Assembly: GCA_951828385.1 (NCBI GenBank)
Contig: OX639973.1
Coordinates: forward strand, 1,054,001-1,118,000
Direction of reading: 5' to 3'
From: an uncultured Poribacteria bacterium
Lineage (GTDB): Bacteria > Poribacteria > WGA-4E > WGA-3G
Length of the DNA stretch: 64,000 bases
This document shows positions 24,105 through 32,656 of the stretch, piece after piece (the stretch's first letter is position 1; each line of letters opens with the position of its first letter). The position numbers and the translations under genes were made by a program. A model generated the notes under the pieces. The model was not told where the DNA came from and ran no database searches. It saw nothing but the letters and a program-made list of their open reading frames with translations.

Positions 24105-24133
24105 TTGATATTTTTTTTCACGCGTGTTATGCT
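24105..24133 (+). promoter_or_regulatory. Sigma-70-type promoter of glpK
   Basis: TTGATA (24105-24110) and TATGCT (24128-24133) are separated by 17 bases that include a T8 run. The glpK start lies 33 bases further on. Confidence 0.7.
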
Positions 24134-24166
24134 TTAATAAAAAGAATTAGGAGCCGCACGCATCGT

Positions 24167-25708
24167 ATGCCGAACACCGCTTGTATCCTCGCAATTGACC
24201 AAGGGACGACAGGTACAACAGCCCTCCTTGTTGACGTAGAAGGTAATATCGTTGCACGGGGATACCAAGAATTTACACAATATTATCCACATCCGGGTTG
24301 GGTAGAACACGATCCAGAAGAGATATGGAACGCCACGCTCCAAGCCATAGACGCACTTTTTGGAGAAACAGTCCCAAACATTATCGCTCTCGGCATCACA
24401 AATCAACGCGAAACGACTCTTATCTGGGATCGGCAAACAGGAAAACCGATCTATCCTGCGATTGTATGGCAGTGTCGGCGCACTGCTGACAGATGTACTT
24501 CTCTTGAAAAACAGGGCGTCGCGGGAGAGGTAAAGACGAAAACAGGTCTTGTCTTAGATGCCTACTTTTCGGCAACAAAGATCGCGTGGATTCTTGACAA
24601 TGTTAACGGCGCACGGGAACAAGCAGCACGCGGTGAACTTGCGTTTGGGACCGTAGACACATGGCTCCTGTGGAAATTAACAGACGGTGCTGTCCACAAA
24701 ACCGATTATACAAATGCGGCGCGCACGCTGCTCTTCAATATTAACACCCTTTCATGGGACGATGCCCTTTTGGAGATATTCAATGTTCCAAAAGCGATAC
24801 TGCCTGAAGTCTATCCGTCTGCGAACAATTTCGGTACAGCAAGTTTCTACCGTCATTTTTGGCTTGAAACCTTCGGTAAAAATATAGGCTTAGATGGCAT
24901 TCCAATTGCTGGCATTGCGGGGGATCAGCAGGCGGCGCTCTTCGGGCAATTATGTACCGAACCCGGCATGGTGAAAAACACCTACGGTACCGGTTGCTTT
25001 CTCATGCTTAACACAGGTGATGAAAAGATAGAAACAGAGACTGGACTCCTGACAACACTTGCTTGTAGTTTAGATGAAAAGCCCGTTTATGCGCTGGAGG
25101 GGAGCGTATTTGTCGCTGGAGCTGCTGTCCAGTGGCTGCGGGATGGTATCCAGATTATTGAAAACGCAGCGGAAACGGAAAAGATTGCATCCAGTATCCC
25201 GGATTCAGGCGGTGTCTTGGTTGTCCCTGCGTTTACTGGCCTCGGTGCCCCCTATTGGGACGCTGAAGCCCGCGGTGCGATTCTCGGTTTAACACGCGGG
25301 AGTACCCGCGCACAGGTTATTCGTGCCACTTTAGAGTCAATTGCCTATCAATCGGCAGATGTGGTCACTGCGATGGTGACGGATGCAGACATGAGGATTG
25401 ATCGTTTGCGCGTTGACGGTGGGGCGACTGTGAATGATTTTCTGATGCAGTTCCAAGCGGATATTCTTGGGATAGATGTAGAACGCCCTGCACAAATTGA
25501 ATCAACGGGACTGGGTGCAGCGTACCTTGCCGGTATTACAACGGGAATGTGGAATGACATTGCTGAACTGGAGGCATATCGCTCCGCACAGGCGACCTCC
25601 GCGGACGAAGTTTCTACAGGTCGCGTCTTTTCACCAGAGATTGACACCAACGAACGGCATCAGAAACTCTCAGAGTGGAAAAAGGCAGTGCAACGCGTGA
25701 TGAGTTAA
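24167..25708 (+). CDS. glpK: Glycerol kinase
   Basis: 513 residues, the normal length for this FGGY-family enzyme, which phosphorylates glycerol to sn-glycerol 3-phosphate with ATP. Visible signatures are the N-terminal phosphate loop ILAIDQGTTGTTALL, substrate-site GITNQRETTLIWDR and IVWQCRRTA, the FGTVDTWLLWKL block, GIAGDQQAALFGQ, the ATP-site segment KNTYGTGCFLMLNTG and the C-terminal RVDGGATVNDFLMQFQAD. A TAGGAG ribosome site lies about 12 bases before the ATG. The two-component sensor gene starts one base after its stop codon, so glycerol use and that signalling pair are co-transcribed. No glpF or glpD is nearby. Confidence 0.96.
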   Translation: MPNTACILAIDQGTTGTTALLVDVEGNIVARGYQEFTQYYPHPGWVEHDPEEIWNATLQAIDALFGETVPNIIALGITNQRETTLIWDRQTGKPIYPAIVWQCRRTADRCTSLEKQGVAGEVKTKTGLVLDAYFSATKIAWILDNVNGAREQAARGELAFGTVDTWLLWKLTDGAVHKTDYTNAARTLLFNINTLSWDDALLEIFNVPKAILPEVYPSANNFGTASFYRHFWLETFGKNIGLDGIPIAGIAGDQQAALFGQLCTEPGMVKNTYGTGCFLMLNTGDEKIETETGLLTTLACSLDEKPVYALEGSVFVAGAAVQWLRDGIQIIENAAETEKIASSIPDSGGVLVVPAFTGLGAPYWDAEARGAILGLTRGSTRAQVIRATLESIAYQSADVVTAMVTDADMRIDRLRVDGGATVNDFLMQFQADILGIDVERPAQIESTGLGAAYLAGITTGMWNDIAELEAYRSAQATSADEVSTGRVFSPEIDTNERHQKLSEWKKAVQRVMS

Positions 25709-25709
25709 A

Positions 25710-27410
25710 ATGCGACTCCAATGGAAGTACTCCCTTGTTATCAACTTTTCTGTCATAGCAATCCTCGTGGCGTTTTACTTTTTTGATAGTATCCGTGTCC
25801 GAAGTGAAATGAATGCGCTTCACGCCTTGGGGGCAGAACGTGGTGCTGAGCTGAGAAAGATCGCCGAAAATACGATTCTTAATGCTGTTGTCAGCGAAAT
25901 CGAAACGACAAAGGCGTTTGATGTACAGCGATTAAATCAGGAGCTGAACGCCCTGAAGCAGGAACATTCGGATATGCGAGATGTCCTGAACATCCATGTC
26001 TCCTTGAGCGATACCCGTATTCGTTCGAGCCTACTTGCCGGTGAAGATGCTGTCGTTATTAATCTGAATTCAGCGGATCTTGATCAAATTGAGACGAAGG
26101 GGGCAACGATACACGCTGTTGAGGGGCAGAACGCAACAGCTATTGTTATTAAATACATCGCCCCTCTGACGATGCCAGAGCCTGTTGAGTTAGAACCGAG
26201 TCGTTTCGCGGCGTATGAACAGATACTTGATGAGGGAATGCTGCCCTATGATAAGGATTGGTATGATGATGTTTGGTGGAAAGTCTTTACTGAAGAGGTC
26301 TATGTACCGGAAGAACCAGTGATATCTGAAGAGAAAGGAAGGCGTTGGCGAGTTACTGATCAGGAAGAAAGCACTCTCTACAATTTATGGAAACAAGATG
26401 GCACTTTATGGATTCAGCGATGGTTGACTGGCTACATACAGGTACTTTTTGATGTGCCCTATATTGACAGATCAATCCGATACTCACTGTTGATGCACGC
26501 AATATTGATCGTGATTGTCGGCGCACTCCTTGTAATCCTGATTGACCTGACGACGAATCACTTAATTATGAAGCCATTAGAACGGATGACCCATATTATT
26601 CAGAGTGCAGAAAGTGGCGATTTATCTCTCGACCAGACTTATTCTTCGGATGAAATCGGAAGGGCAACGCATAACCTCGTAAAGATGCTGTGGCAACTGC
26701 GGGATTCTCATTCCAAACGGATCAATGCTTTAGGCCAATTCGCCGCGGGTGTCGCACACGAAATTCGGAATCCACTTAATTCCATCGGCATGACCGCGCA
26801 ACACCTCAAATCTGTCTTCTCACAACCGAAAGTGAGTCATGACGATATTGAAGAGGCAAAAGAGTTGTTAGATATCGTTGACCAAAAAATAGTGGAACTC
26901 AAGCAAACCTCAGAGGCGTTTCTCACTTTAAATCGCCCCCGGATACTGAATGTAGAAGCCGTAAATCTCAATGTGCTTGTAGATCAAGTTTTATCGGAAT
27001 TCACACTTATCGCTGAGGAAGCCAAAGTGCAGATCATCAGAAACTACGATGCCAATCTACCGGATGTTCCACTCGATGCAGCCTTAATGCGACAGACGCT
27101 CTTCAACTTTGTGCAAAACAGTATTCAAGCGATGCCGAAGGGTGGCAGTATTTACATCAACACGTTACTTGAACAGATAGAGCAAGACCCGGAATATGCA
27201 GTGATCGAAATTCGAGATACCGGCATCGGCATCCCCGAAGAAATCCAGGAACAGATTTACGATGCTTATTTTACAACGAAAGACGCTACCGGCGGTATAG
27301 GACTTGGACTTGCGATTTCACACCAGATCATCACTGCCCACAAAGGCAAGATCGAAGTCCGAAGCAAAATGGGAATGGGGACCGCCTTTAAAATCAGTCT
27401 TCCACTTTAG
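25710..27410 (+). CDS. Membrane sensor histidine kinase (NtrB/AtoS-like)
   Basis: 566 residues. Transmembrane helix 1 (about 7-25), a ~230-residue extracytoplasmic domain of unknown fold with acidic patches (YDKDWYDDVWW, about 180-190), helix 2 (about 260-282), a HAMP linker (about 283-335), then HisKA with phospho-acceptor His350 in GVAHEIRNPLNSIG. The HATPase domain follows: N box QNSIQAMPKGG, G1 IRDTGIGIPEE, G2 GGIGLGLAISHQI and GMGTAFKISLPL. It begins one base after the glpK stop, and its likely partner is the NtrC-type regulator 210 bases downstream. The sensed ligand is unknown; linkage to glpK hints at glycerol or a related compound. Confidence 0.92.
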   Translation: MRLQWKYSLVINFSVIAILVAFYFFDSIRVRSEMNALHALGAERGAELRKIAENTILNAVVSEIETTKAFDVQRLNQELNALKQEHSDMRDVLNIHVSLSDTRIRSSLLAGEDAVVINLNSADLDQIETKGATIHAVEGQNATAIVIKYIAPLTMPEPVELEPSRFAAYEQILDEGMLPYDKDWYDDVWWKVFTEEVYVPEEPVISEEKGRRWRVTDQEESTLYNLWKQDGTLWIQRWLTGYIQVLFDVPYIDRSIRYSLLMHAILIVIVGALLVILIDLTTNHLIMKPLERMTHIIQSAESGDLSLDQTYSSDEIGRATHNLVKMLWQLRDSHSKRINALGQFAAGVAHEIRNPLNSIGMTAQHLKSVFSQPKVSHDDIEEAKELLDIVDQKIVELKQTSEAFLTLNRPRILNVEAVNLNVLVDQVLSEFTLIAEEAKVQIIRNYDANLPDVPLDAALMRQTLFNFVQNSIQAMPKGGSIYINTLLEQIEQDPEYAVIEIRDTGIGIPEEIQEQIYDAYFTTKDATGGIGLGLAISHQIITAHKGKIEVRSKMGMGTAFKISLPL

Positions 27411-27619
27411 AAGTTAACAGTTAACAGTACGGTTGCTACGCAACCTTTCAGTTAATAGTTAACAGTTGTCAGTCCGGATTACTACGTAATCTTTTCAGTT
27501 GTCAGGCACAAGAGAAAATTGATAATCCCAACGTCTCTTTCTGATAACTGAAAGATTTTTCGCAGAAAAATCGTACTGAAGTACTGTTAACTGAGTACTA
27601 TTAGAGGAGAACCAAGCCA
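27411..27619. repeat. REP-like cluster of small hairpins and GTTAACAGT repeats
   Basis: Repeated AGTTAACAGT motifs alternate with short perfect hairpins: GGTTGCTACGCAACC, GATTACTACGTAATC, GATTTTTCGCAGAAAAATC and a shorter CAGTTAACTG-type palindrome near 27585. It separates the kinase and regulator genes. It could act as a transcript-stabilising or attenuating element, or be simple repeat debris. Confidence 0.6.
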
Positions 27620-29011
27620 ATGGCATCTATACTGATTGTAGACGACGACCAAGCACAACTGACAATTTTACAGCGCATTTTAAAACGTGAAGGGTACACG
27701 GTTGACATCGTTGAAGACAGCAAAGCTGCGCTTGAGCACTTAGAGAAACAGATGTTTGATCTCGTTATCAGCGATATGTGGATGTCTTCACGGTTTGAAG
27801 GGCGAGATCTGCTACAGGAAATAAAACGTACCGATCCAGATCTGCCGGTGTTGATCATGACAGCGTACGCCGAGTTGAATGATGCTGTTAATCTTGTAGC
27901 ACACGAAGGCGCGTTTTACTATCTCGAGAAACCGATTCAGATTGATGTGCTGAAACGGGAAGTGAAGCACGCCCTGCAGACACGCGGTGCACTCGGAGAC
28001 GCAGAAGCGGTCAACGATGCCTCAACGCCTGAAATTCAGATTGATGAGATTATAGGCGAAAGCGAGCAAATGCAGGAGCTTTTCAAAAAAATGGCTCGGA
28101 TTTTGCATCGCGGTGTCACGCAAGTGCTCATCACAGGCGAAACCGGCTCTGGGAAAAGTTTAATTGCGCGCGCCCTCCACAAACACGGTCTCAGAAAAGG
28201 CAAACCTTTCATCGCTGTTAACTGCGGTGCGATTCCAGATACACTGATTGAAAGTGAGCTCTTTGGTCACGAAAAGGGAGCATTTACAGATGCTGCGCAG
28301 CAAAAGAAAGGACTGTTTGAAGTCGCAAATGAGGGGATACTCTTCCTTGACGAGATTGGTGATCTCCCGACCCAGACCCAGAGCAAACTCTTGCACGTCT
28401 TAGAAGAACGGGAGATACGCCGAATCGGTGGGACTCAGAGTATTAAAGTGGATGTATGTGTGATTGCCGCCACGAACAAGAACCTGATTCAAGCCGTCCG
28501 AGATGGCACTTTTCGCGATGATCTCTATTTCCGGTTGAATGTAATTCCGCTTCACGTCCCGCCACTTCGGGAACACCCAGAGGATATTCCGATGCTCGTG
28601 AATTTCTTCATCCAGAAGTTCAGCAATGAATATGCGGAGGCGTTACCGAAGCAGGTTACACCACAAGCGATGTCAGCCCTCCGACGTTACGAGTGGCCCG
28701 GCAACATTCGGCAATTAGAAAATTACCTCCGTAGGATCTTTGTGCTTTCAGAAAATGAAGTGATTGATAAAGACGAATTGCCTCCAGAAATTTTAGATAC
28801 TTCGCTGCCTACGACCGATGTTGAGTTCGATATACCGGAGGAAGGGGTTTCATTGGAGGAGATTATTAAGGAATATGTGTACAGCGCATTGGCAAGAAGC
28901 AATGGAAACCAGATTCAAGCTGCAAAACTGCTCGGTATTTCGCGTCGCAAACTCCAACACCGGATGCAGAAATATGAACTCCAAAGCCAAGATTTCAAAA
29001 CAGAATCGTAG
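27620..29011 (+). CDS. NtrC-family sigma-54-dependent response regulator
   Basis: 463 residues. Receiver domain (1-120) with acidic pair D8/D9, phospho-acceptor Asp52 (VISDMW) and Lys104 (YLEKPIQ). The AAA+ domain (about 143-370) has Walker A GETGSGKS (173-180), the sigma-54 contact loop GAFTDA (220-225), Walker B LFLDEIGDL and sensor motifs around RDDLYFRLNVIPLHVPPLRE. A Fis-type helix-turn-helix closes it (GNQIQAAKLLGISRRKLQHRMQKY). A ribosome site (AGAGGAG) precedes the ATG. It activates sigma-54 promoters when phosphorylated, most probably by the kinase upstream. I did not find a clear GG-N10-GC promoter in the window. Confidence 0.95.
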   Translation: MASILIVDDDQAQLTILQRILKREGYTVDIVEDSKAALEHLEKQMFDLVISDMWMSSRFEGRDLLQEIKRTDPDLPVLIMTAYAELNDAVNLVAHEGAFYYLEKPIQIDVLKREVKHALQTRGALGDAEAVNDASTPEIQIDEIIGESEQMQELFKKMARILHRGVTQVLITGETGSGKSLIARALHKHGLRKGKPFIAVNCGAIPDTLIESELFGHEKGAFTDAAQQKKGLFEVANEGILFLDEIGDLPTQTQSKLLHVLEEREIRRIGGTQSIKVDVCVIAATNKNLIQAVRDGTFRDDLYFRLNVIPLHVPPLREHPEDIPMLVNFFIQKFSNEYAEALPKQVTPQAMSALRRYEWPGNIRQLENYLRRIFVLSENEVIDKDELPPEILDTSLPTTDVEFDIPEEGVSLEEIIKEYVYSALARSNGNQIQAAKLLGISRRKLQHRMQKYELQSQDFKTES

Positions 29012-29015
29012 GGTG

Positions 29016-29459
29016 CTAATATCGTAGGATATCGGTATCAATTTCCTGTGCCCACCGATCAATACCACCGACTAAACTCCTTACCGACTTAAAGCCGAGT
29101 TGTTGTAAAAGGAACGCCGCATCGAGGCTCCGCATCCCCCAGTGGCAATATACTACTATCTCAATCCCGGGTGTAACCTCCCGAAACCGTCGCGGTAACT
29201 CACCTAACGGAATCAAAATAGCACCTTCAATGTGAACCACCTCATACTCCCATTTCTCACGCACATCCAACAAAACGCAGGGTTTATCTTGGTCCATCAT
29301 CTCTTTGAGGTGACTGGGTGTAATAGTGTAGGTGTCGGAGTCCAAAGGTAGTATCGCCTCTGCTACACTTGGTGCCGCTTTCGGTAGGTTCCGTCTCTGT
29401 AAATTTCGGACATACCGTCGTCGTATTTTTTTTATGGCTTTTCTGATATATTGGAACAT
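29016..29459 (-). CDS. Rhodanese-domain protein
   Basis: 147 residues. A basic N-terminal stretch (about 1-25) precedes one rhodanese domain (about 45-143): CVLLDVREKWEYEVVHIEGA, the active-site loop VVYCHWGMRS with Cys105, and SLVGGIDRWAQEID at the end. Such single-domain proteins move or bind sulfane sulfur. It lies 104 bases downstream of the TonB-receptor gene on the same strand and ends 4 bases from the convergent regulator gene. The link to the receptor is positional only. The basic N-terminus has no evident signal peptide. Confidence 0.9.
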   Translation of the reverse strand: MFQYIRKAIKKIRRRYVRNLQRRNLPKAAPSVAEAILPLDSDTYTITPSHLKEMMDQDKPCVLLDVREKWEYEVVHIEGAILIPLGELPRRFREVTPGIEIVVYCHWGMRSLDAAFLLQQLGFKSVRSLVGGIDRWAQEIDTDILRY

Positions 29460-29563
29460 GTTTCACTTTTCTTGTAAACTGGAGAAGTTCAGCGCGTTTG
29501 AAAACGCTTCACACCGGAATCCTAAATACAGTTCAACCCCGACCCCAAATGAATTGCCTATCG

Positions 29564-31591
29564 TTAGAAACGCAGCGTAACGCCCAAAGTCGGAACGATT
29601 GGAAAAAGAGGTTCTTCCTCAATAGTACACTCAATAGCACCCGTTTCTTCATTAAGTACTTCACTAAATGCATATTGATCCAAATTTCTATGATTGTACA
29701 AGTTCAAAATTTGAAAGTACCAAGACAGCTCCCACCGCCGATAAGAGCTCTGCTTTGTAATACGAAAATCAAGGCTATGATATGCAGGCATCCGCGCTGA
29801 ATGTGTTTCCCCAAATTGTCGGTCGCAGGTAATACTTTCATCAGGTAACCGGACTTCCGTGTGAATAAGCGGCGTTCTCGGTTCACCGGTATGGAAACGC
29901 CAACTGAGATAGAGATGCCAAGTTGGCGCAAACTGATAGTTACTGCTGACAGCAAAAGCGTGCCGTCGATCATGTTGGCGAAAAATCGTTGTGCCACCCG
30001 CAATTTCTTCAGCAATGCCGTAAGCGTAACCGAGTGTCCACGACAAGCGATTTGAAACTGCATGCGTCATGAACACATCAAGTCCTTTTGCCGCTCCGGA
30101 CTCTGGTGCGACGAAAATTTGATTTTGCCGACCAAACTCACGCAGCCGCCCGACAAGATTATCAAATGTATTGTAATAGCCCTCTACACGTACTAAAAAG
30201 TTATGGGTCGGCGTATACTCTGCGCCAATAATATAATGCGCGGCTTGTTCCGCGCGTCCAACCGTCTCAATACCATCCTCTACAGGCACACCCATTAGGC
30301 TAACCGGTTGGTGGTAAATGCCCCAAGCCCCGCGCAGCAGGAGATTATTCATCGGTTTTACGGCAAGCGCGACTCTCGGTCCAATCTCATAACGCTGGAT
30401 GCCTTCTTTCCGATACTGCTGGTAGACAAAATGCCCGCCTATATTGAGCGCAATTTTGGAATGGAATTGCCACTCATCCTGCAGGAAAGCACTGAAGTCA
30501 CCGCCATTGTCATCAATATCAACGAGAATCGGTTTGTAGATGTTTACGCCTGCTTGCCGTTCTTGAACATCATATTGATATTGGGCGGTTAGCCATTGCC
30601 ACTTCACGCCAGTACGGAATGTGTGCTTGTCAAAAAGGTTCGTCGTAAACTCCGCTTTTGTTCCAAAGAATCGAAAATCCCGGTTATCAACATCAGCTTT
30701 CCCCGTCATTCTATCTTGGCTGGAAGTGCCAGCGAAAACAAAGAAATCTGTCCAGTGCGAATCACCAAAGGTATGTCGCCACTTTGCCCAAGTTGTTGAA
30801 TTGTCGTACTGGGAATCCAAGTTATTGTCTATATCATCTAAGCGAATCCGATTTTTATCCCAACCGTATAATCCATTAAGCGTGACCGTATCTGCTTGTG
30901 TCACCTGATATGTAAATTTACCGTAGACATCAGCATACTGTGGTTTATAGTCCTCGTCGATATCCATGAGTGCGAGGATTAGATCAATATACCCACGGCG
31001 GGCTGACAGGAGCCAACTGCCTTTTTCAGAGAGGGGTCCTTCCAAAGTAGCGGTCGCGTTAATCAGGTCTATTCCAAAATTAGCGGCGAATTGCTCGGTG
31101 TTTGGGGCTCTTGTCTTGAGGTCAAAGACCCCAGACATCTTTTCACCATATTCCGCGGGGAACCCACCGATGAGCAGCTGCGTGTTCTGAACGAGTTCGA
31201 GTCCAATGAGCGAAACCGCCCCCCCAAAATCTTGCAGGTGATACGGGTTATAGAGTTCCATTCCGTCTAATCTGACAGATATATCGCTCTTTTCTCCACC
31301 GCGGACGCTGAATCGTGCGCTATAATCGCTCGAAACCACTCCCGGAAACACATGCCCTGCGCGCATGACATCGTTGTCAATCAACGGAAAACGTTCAATT
31401 TCCTTCTGAGATAGCGAGATTCTTGCTGAGGTGCCATCATAAATCGTAAAGCGACCGGGGGTTACAACAATTTTTTCCAACTCTACAGGCGCGGTATCCT
31501 CTTCAGCGTCAGTCGTAAATAGACTCGTTAATCCCAAAAGGAGCGTGGGAAAGATTAGGTATACCAGCTTCCGAAAATTAGAGTTCAACAT
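29564..31591 (-). CDS. TonB-dependent outer-membrane receptor
   Basis: 675 residues. Signal peptide (1-29), a TonB-box-like start (EKIVVTPGRF, about 39-48), then a plug domain (about 55-160) with VFPGVVSSDYSARFSVRGGEK-type motifs and ISVRLDGMELYNPYH. A 22-strand-type barrel follows, ending in aromatic Phe (VTLRF), as outer-membrane insertion requires. The ribosome site GAGGT lies upstream of the ATG. These receptors import siderophores, cobalamin, glycans or other ligands using TonB energy; no substrate can be named. No TonB/ExbBD is nearby. The rhodanese gene follows on the same strand. Confidence 0.92.
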   Translation of the reverse strand: MLNSNFRKLVYLIFPTLLLGLTSLFTTDAEEDTAPVELEKIVVTPGRFTIYDGTSARISLSQKEIERFPLIDNDVMRAGHVFPGVVSSDYSARFSVRGGEKSDISVRLDGMELYNPYHLQDFGGAVSLIGLELVQNTQLLIGGFPAEYGEKMSGVFDLKTRAPNTEQFAANFGIDLINATATLEGPLSEKGSWLLSARRGYIDLILALMDIDEDYKPQYADVYGKFTYQVTQADTVTLNGLYGWDKNRIRLDDIDNNLDSQYDNSTTWAKWRHTFGDSHWTDFFVFAGTSSQDRMTGKADVDNRDFRFFGTKAEFTTNLFDKHTFRTGVKWQWLTAQYQYDVQERQAGVNIYKPILVDIDDNGGDFSAFLQDEWQFHSKIALNIGGHFVYQQYRKEGIQRYEIGPRVALAVKPMNNLLLRGAWGIYHQPVSLMGVPVEDGIETVGRAEQAAHYIIGAEYTPTHNFLVRVEGYYNTFDNLVGRLREFGRQNQIFVAPESGAAKGLDVFMTHAVSNRLSWTLGYAYGIAEEIAGGTTIFRQHDRRHAFAVSSNYQFAPTWHLYLSWRFHTGEPRTPLIHTEVRLPDESITCDRQFGETHSARMPAYHSLDFRITKQSSYRRWELSWYFQILNLYNHRNLDQYAFSEVLNEETGAIECTIEEEPLFPIVPTLGVTLRF

Positions 31592-31765
31592 CCAATTGTA
31601 CCTCAGCGTATAGTATATCTGCTTCTATACGACTATTATAGCACATTTTGGCAGCTGTCGTCAACTATGTACGATAGGACAATTTTAGAAACATTTAGTT
31701 CGCGAAAGGTGTAGTTACCAATGTCCAGAAAGGGGTGCTTGTTTCACCAATTCTCGACTAAAATA

Positions 31766-31795
31766 TTGACTTCGGCAGTTATTGTATGCTAAACT
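31766..31795 (+). promoter_or_regulatory. Putative promoter of the LamG gene
   Basis: TTGACT (31766-31771) and TAAACT (31790-31795), spacer 18, about 37 bases before the ATG. Confidence 0.5.
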
Positions 31796-31831
31796 ATACA
31801 CCAAAATCTACCGACATAGAGGGAGCAAAAC

Positions 31832-32617
31832 ATGAACTTACTAAAATGGCAGTCGGTGCTTTTATTGTACGGGTTTCTTATCTTTTCAACAATCAGTATC
31901 AGTTTCGCCGCTGACGGATTTGAATATCTTCCCGATGAATCGACGCTTGGCTTGTGGCATTTTGACGGTGGTGATCTCGTAGACATCTCCGATAATAAAG
32001 TCAAAGGTGAGGCGGAAGGAAAAGCAGCGTGGGATGCAAATCAAGATTGGAACAAAGAAAACAAAGCAGGAAAATCGTTCGTTTTTGATGGAAATACGGT
32101 GATTTCTCTCGGAGAAGCAGATGTCCTGATCCCGAAAGTTGAGATTACAATTGAAGCCTGGGTCTATCCCGAAGATTTGACGGGATGGCGACTCATCTTC
32201 ACGAACTGGGACGGTCCGCCCGGTGCCTATCATTTAGGTGTTGAGAACGGTATCGCCAAATTTCATCTTAACACGGAAAAGGGAACTGCGTTCGCTGGTG
32301 CGACAGATGCGTTAGAATTAGAGCAGTGGCAGCACATCGCTGGCACATACGATTCCAAACAGATCAAACTCTATATTGACGGCAAAGAGGTCGGCTCAAC
32401 GAACCATGGCGGTAAACTTGCAGGTGCAGTAGGATTTGATGTCATCATCGGCAGTAAGAACACCCGTCAGTTTAAGTGGAAGGGATTAATGGACGAGGTA
32501 CGAGTCAGCGATATTGCCAGAGCCGCTGATGTCCTGAGTCCAAACTTGGACGCGCCACAGGCGGTTGAATTCTCTGCATTCACATTGCCGACCTTCTGGG
32601 GTCATCTTAAGCAATAA
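31832..32617 (+). CDS. Secreted LamG/concanavalin-A-like lectin domain protein
   Basis: 261 residues. Signal peptide (1-26) then one LamG/laminin-G_3 domain: a starting TLGLWHFDGGDLVDIS, then ITIEAWVYPEDLTGWRLIF, EQWQHIAGTYDSKQIKLYIDGKEVGST and a closing KGLMDEVRVSDIARAADV. The order and strand pattern are standard for the family. A ribosome site (AGAGGGAG) supports the start. Binding of polysaccharide or matrix is likely; no catalytic residues are evident. The terpene-cyclase-like gene begins 39 bases downstream. Confidence 0.9.
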   Translation: MNLLKWQSVLLLYGFLIFSTISISFAADGFEYLPDESTLGLWHFDGGDLVDISDNKVKGEAEGKAAWDANQDWNKENKAGKSFVFDGNTVISLGEADVLIPKVEITIEAWVYPEDLTGWRLIFTNWDGPPGAYHLGVENGIAKFHLNTEKGTAFAGATDALELEQWQHIAGTYDSKQIKLYIDGKEVGSTNHGGKLAGAVGFDVIIGSKNTRQFKWKGLMDEVRVSDIARAADVLSPNLDAPQAVEFSAFTLPTFWGHLKQ

Positions 32618-32656
32618 ACGACCACCGAACTGCTTTTTGGATTTCCGAAATTTACT

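Noticed and set aside
25710-27410. Kinase as a hybrid with a receiver
   Set aside because: The frame ends after the ATPase domain; no receiver is present and a separate regulator follows.
30308-31190. Plus-strand frames inside the TonB receptor gene
   Set aside because: Shadow frames opposite a long gene with clear plug and barrel features.
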